From: Spirochaetota bacterium
Lineage (GTDB): Bacteria; Spirochaetota; Spirochaetia; DTKZ01
DNA: 9,074 nt
Direction: 5' to 3'
Assembly (NCBI GenBank): GCA_029562045.1
Contig: JAKQWJ010000278.1
Location: forward strand, 1 to 9,074
Every line of letters starts with the position of its first letter. Within the stretch, counting starts at the first letter, position 1. The translations under genes and the position numbers were made by a program. Positions 6,465 to 9,074 of the stretch are shown piece after piece. The notes beneath the pieces were generated by a model. It was given only the letters and a program-made list of their open reading frames with translations, had not been told where the DNA came from and did no database searches.

Positions 6465-8218
6465 GCGCTGTACTCCTTTTTGAGTTTCCCCAGTTCCCCC
6501 TCCAGCAGGGCCTCGACATCCCGGAACTCCTCCAGCCGGTCGTTGGGGATGCGGGATTTGACCCGGCTGATGCGCTCCACCGACTCCAGGCTGCGGATCC
6601 GCACCAGGGGGGCCCCGGCCTGGATTATCTCCAGGGATCTCCGGTAGAAGGTCATGATCAGCCGGAGGATCAGGACCTGTTTCTCCGGCACCGAGTACAT
6701 GTCGATATCGTCATAGGCGTTCTGCTGGAGAAAGCCGTTCTTGATCATGTCGGCGCAGAGAAGGACCAGGCGCTGGTTGTCCGGCAGGGCGTCGGGTCCG
6801 ATGAGTTTGACGATCTGGGCCAGACGCTCCTCCCGTTTCAGCAGGTCCAGCGCCTGGGTGCGCACCTCCAGCCAGTCCGGGTTGATATGCTGCCACCAGT
6901 CCCGGAGCTCCTCGGCGTACTCGCTGTAGGAATCGATCCAGGATATGGCGGGGTAATGCCGGGCGTCGGCCAGCTCCCGGTCCAGGGCCCAGAAACAGCG
7001 GATGAACCTCTTGGTGTGCTGGGTGACGGGCTCGGAGAAGTCCCCCCCCGGGGGCGAGACCGCGCCGATGATGCTGATGGACCCCGTATCGCCCCCCAGG
7101 GTGGAAACCCGCCCTCCCCGCTCGTAGAACTCCGCCAGCCGGGTGGGGAGGTAGGCGGGAAAGCCCTCTTCCGCGGGCATCTCTTCCAGGCGGCCCGAGA
7201 GTTCCCGCAGGGCCTCGGCCCAGCGGGAGGTGGAATCCGCCATGATGGCCACGTGGTAGCCCATGTCCCGGTAATACTCCGCCAGGGTCACCCCGGTGTA
7301 GATGGACACCTCCCGGGCGGCCACGGGCATGTTGGAGGTGTTGGCGATGAGGATGGTCCTCTCCATGATAGACCTGCCGGTCCGGGGGTCGACGACCTTG
7401 GGGAACTCCCGTAAAACGTCGGTCATCTCGTTGCCCCGCTCCCCGCAGCCGATGTAGACGATGATGTCCGCGTCGCTCCACCGGGCCAGGGCGTGCTGGG
7501 TCATGGTCTTGCCGGTGCCGAAGCCCCCGGGGATGGCCGCGGAGCCGCCCTTGGAGATGGGAAAGAAGATGTCGATGACTCTCTGCCCCGTCAGGAGGGG
7601 CTCGGTCATCCCCAGTTTCCGGATGAAGGGCCGGGGTTTCCGGACCGGCCAGATGTGGCTCATGGAGAACTGGGAGCCCTTTTCCCCCCGGGCCACCACC
7701 TCGTCCACCGTGTAAGACCCCGCGGGGGCGGTCCAGACCAGCCTTTCCTCGCCGGCGAAGGAGGGGGGGACGAGGACCTTGTGGTCCAGCCTCTCGGTCT
7801 CCCGCACATGACCCAGAAGGCTCCCCGCCCTGATGAGGCTCCCCTCGTCGGCGTCGGCCACGAAGTCCCAGGTCTTCCCCTGTTCCAGCGCGTCGGATTT
7901 GACTCCCGGCTTGAGGCCGGTTCCGCTCATCGCGTACAGGTCCTTCAGGGGCCGCTGGATCCCGTCGTAAATTCTCCCCATGAGCCCCGGACCGACGCGG
8001 ACCGAAAGGGGCCTTCCCTCGGACAGGATCCTCTCCCCTACCCGCATCCCCGTGTTGTCCTCGTAAATCTGTATGGTGGCCAGGTTCCGGTTCAGGCGGA
8101 TAATCTCGCCGATGAGACGCCTCTCCCCGGCCTCCACCACATCGTAGAGACCGCAGGCGCCCATCCCCTCGGCCTGGATGATGGGCCCGTTTATCTTGAC
8201 GATCCTTCCTTCAATCAT
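6461..8218 (-). CDS. atpA: V/A-type ATP synthase subunit A (catalytic)
   Basis: Subunit A is the catalytic subunit of the rotary ATPase head, coupling ATP hydrolysis or synthesis to ion movement. The 585-residue length is normal. In order: N-terminal barrel (1-75); GLMGRIYDGIQRPL (78-91); the non-homologous insert that separates A subunits from F1 beta (about 115-185); Walker A GGFGTGKT (231-238); GCGERGNE (258-265), with Glu260 as the likely catalytic acid; the Walker B region VAIMADSTSRWAEALRE (323-339); EGFPAYLPTRLAEFYERGG (351-369); and SPPGGDFSEPVTQ (388-400). The Walker A differs from the GPFGSGKT I would expect in many bacterial homologues, but keeps every residue required for function. 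The ATG at 8218 is three bases after the subunit E stop. The nearest GGAGG is about 13 bases upstream, so initiation probably relies on coupling. Confidence 0.98.
   Translation of the reverse strand: MIEGRIVKINGPIIQAEGMGACGLYDVVEAGERRLIGEIIRLNRNLATIQIYEDNTGMRVGERILSEGRPLSVRVGPGLMGRIYDGIQRPLKDLYAMSGTGLKPGVKSDALEQGKTWDFVADADEGSLIRAGSLLGHVRETERLDHKVLVPPSFAGEERLVWTAPAGSYTVDEVVARGEKGSQFSMSHIWPVRKPRPFIRKLGMTEPLLTGQRVIDIFFPISKGGSAAIPGGFGTGKTMTQHALARWSDADIIVYIGCGERGNEMTDVLREFPKVVDPRTGRSIMERTILIANTSNMPVAAREVSIYTGVTLAEYYRDMGYHVAIMADSTSRWAEALRELSGRLEEMPAEEGFPAYLPTRLAEFYERGGRVSTLGGDTGSISIIGAVSPPGGDFSEPVTQHTKRFIRCFWALDRELADARHYPAISWIDSYSEYAEELRDWWQHINPDWLEVRTQALDLLKREERLAQIVKLIGPDALPDNQRLVLLCADMIKNGFLQQNAYDDIDMYSVPEKQVLILRLIMTFYRRSLEIIQAGAPLVRIRSLESVERISRVKSRIPNDRLEEFRDVEALLEGELGKLKKEYSA
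6473..6478 (-). promoter_or_regulatory. Ribosome binding site of atpB inside the atpA coding end
   Basis: AAGGAG encodes part of the Lys-Lys-Glu near the end of subunit A and lies eight bases before the atpB ATG. With the ATGA overlap it allows both independent initiation and coupling, which fits equal output of two subunits needed in 1:1 ratio. Confidence 0.75.
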
Positions 8219-8221
8219 GAA

Positions 8222-8812
8222 TCAAAACTTACCTCCGAACAGGGCGTCGACGATGCGCCGCCGTCCCCGTTCCCGCAGTTCGCCCGCCACCTCGTCCAGG
8301 GTCAGCCGATACCGGATGCCTTCGTGGGTGTTCAGAAAGACCAGGCCCCGGTACCCTTCGGCGGGTTTGAACTCCGCGTTCTGCACACCCAGGGAGGCCG
8401 CCGCCTTCACGGCGCCTTCCCGGGACACTCCGGAGAAATACACCTCGTGGGGGGGGCTCCCGATGAGCCCCGCGGCCCGGGCCCCCCGGCGGGACAGAAG
8501 GTCCAGAACCTCCTCCTCCCCCAGGGAGGAGAAAAAGGCGGAGAGAGTCTCCTCCAGGCGGCGCTCCAGAAAGGCCAGCCTCCGGCGGCCCTTGTCCAGG
8601 GGGAGGGAGGCCAGGAGTTTTTTCTCCTCCAGCTCTTTCCGCCGCCCGTACTCCTCCGCCAGGGACGCCAGTTCCTCCCGGATCTTCTCCTCCCCCTCCC
8701 GGCGGATCTCGTCGATCTTTTTGTCCGCCCCCAGGAGGGTCCTTTCGGCCTTCTTCCGCGCGTCCTCCAGAACTTCCTTTTCCAGCTCTTCGCTGGTTCG
8801 CACTTCATCCAT
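8222..8812 (-). CDS. atpE: V/A-type ATP synthase subunit E (peripheral stalk)
   Basis: Subunit E forms the peripheral stalk that holds the A3B3 head against the membrane stator. The 196-residue protein has the expected two parts. Residues about 5-75 are a highly charged helix (EELEKEVLEDARKKAERTLL, then repeated Glu, Lys and Arg), likely a coiled coil. Residues about 95-196 are a globular C-terminal domain ending GYRGLVFLNTHEGIRYRL and RRRIVDALFGG, which matches the family's usual glycine turn and final helix. The ATG at 8812 is 12 bases after the subunit F stop, with only a weak AGGT upstream. The E family is poorly conserved, so the call rests on architecture, the C-terminal pattern and position directly before atpA. 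Eight consecutive C occur in codons for Ser-Pro-Pro at 8456-8449. Confidence 0.9.
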   Translation of the reverse strand: MDEVRTSEELEKEVLEDARKKAERTLLGADKKIDEIRREGEEKIREELASLAEEYGRRKELEEKKLLASLPLDKGRRRLAFLERRLEETLSAFFSSLGEEEVLDLLSRRGARAAGLIGSPPHEVYFSGVSREGAVKAAASLGVQNAEFKPAEGYRGLVFLNTHEGIRYRLTLDEVAGELRERGRRRIVDALFGGKF

Positions 8813-8824
8813 ACTTGCGGCGAC

Positions 8825-9074
8825 CTACACACCGATGCCCACGGCTTCGCGAATCGAATCCACCAGGGACTTTTTTCCTTCCAGTCTGCCCTGGAGTCCG
8901 GGGATTTCCACCAGGAGGGGAAACCGTCCCGACATGTTCCATTCCAGGACCCTGTCTTCGATCAGCATGGCGACCTCTTCGGTGAGGATCAGGACCTTCA
9001 GACCTTCCCGGGAAACGGCGGCGTCGAAACCGTCCTCCGCCTCGTGCCGGGATCGGACCGGCATGCCCTGGATG
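8825..9074 (-). CDS. atpF: V/A-type ATP synthase subunit F (partial, N-terminus outside window)
   Basis: Subunit F binds subunit D in the central stalk and tunes the enzyme's activity. The visible 82 residues include the strand LKVLILTEEVA, helix MLIEDRVLEW, the typical FPLLVEIPG strand and turn, and the final helix SLVDSIREAVGIGV. The frame stays open past the ATG at 9064, reading IQG before it. Family proteins begin roughly 20 residues earlier with a strand and a GFRLAG-like segment that would continue into GMPV. I therefore treat the ATG as internal and the gene as cut by the window edge. It stops in TAG 12 bases before subunit E. The F-before-E order differs from the E-C-F-A-B-D order of many archaeal-type clusters. 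Confidence 0.88.
   Translation of the reverse strand, partial: IQGMPVRSRHEAEDGFDAAVSREGLKVLILTEEVAMLIEDRVLEWNMSGRFPLLVEIPGLQGRLEGKKSLVDSIREAVGIGV

Noticed and set aside
5698..6519. A 273-codon minus-strand frame overlapping atpB, and a similar one at 6711-7481 overlapping atpA
   Set aside because: They are Arg/His/Gly/Pro-rich translations in a shifted frame of highly conserved ATPase genes. No independent start signal or domain is seen.
5367..6647. A 426-codon plus-strand open frame
   Set aside because: It lies antisense to the unmistakable subunit B gene. The Gly/Val/Asp/His-rich translation is what the complement of that gene's codon bias gives.
9062..9064. ATG at 9064 as the true start of subunit F
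   Set aside because: It would give 79 residues without the family's first strand. The frame is open upstream, and IQG followed by GMPV fits the middle of the N-terminal segment.

Overview
The window is GC-rich by eye and almost wall-to-wall coding. Every gene I can support lies on the minus strand. I read eleven genes, nine complete and two cut by the window edges, in two transcription blocks separated by a 48-base gap. I suspect a high-GC spirochaete of the Treponema/Spirochaeta type. The reasons are a bacterial V/A-type ATPase cluster, a NusB that resembles the spirochaete form as I remember it, and a periplasmic parvulin next to nusB. The lineage is an inference from family memory, not a search result.

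Block 1 runs 9074 to 3536 on the minus strand. It holds V/A-type rotary ATPase subunits in the order F (N-terminus outside the window), E, A, B, D, then a universal-stress-protein (UspA) paralogue and a small flavodoxin-like protein. Junctions are 12, 3, -4, 5, -4 and 21 bases, so it reads as one translationally coupled transcript whose promoter lies outside the window. A and B form the nucleotide-binding hexamer, D and F the central stalk, and E the peripheral stalk. Membrane subunits I and K, and a C-type subunit, are not in the window. The two extra genes after subunit D carry no ATPase-subunit signature.

Block 2 runs 3487 past position 1. It starts with a near-consensus sigma-70 promoter squeezed into the 48-base gap. 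It then encodes a J-domain co-chaperone with a helical, TPR-like tail, a secreted SurA/PpiC-type peptidyl-prolyl isomerase, the transcription factor NusB, and a membrane-anchored TPR-like protein that runs off the left edge. Junctions are 34, -4 and -4 bases. The mix of protein folding and transcription elongation genes suggests a housekeeping operon.

No RNA genes, insertion sequences, CRISPR arrays or long repeats were seen, and no convincing factor-independent terminators. There is no non-coding stretch over 48 bases. The points most worth a second look are the Usp and flavodoxin-like genes in the ATPase operon, the almost leaderless start of the J-domain gene, the F-before-E gene order, and several 8-9 base G/C runs inside conserved coding positions.
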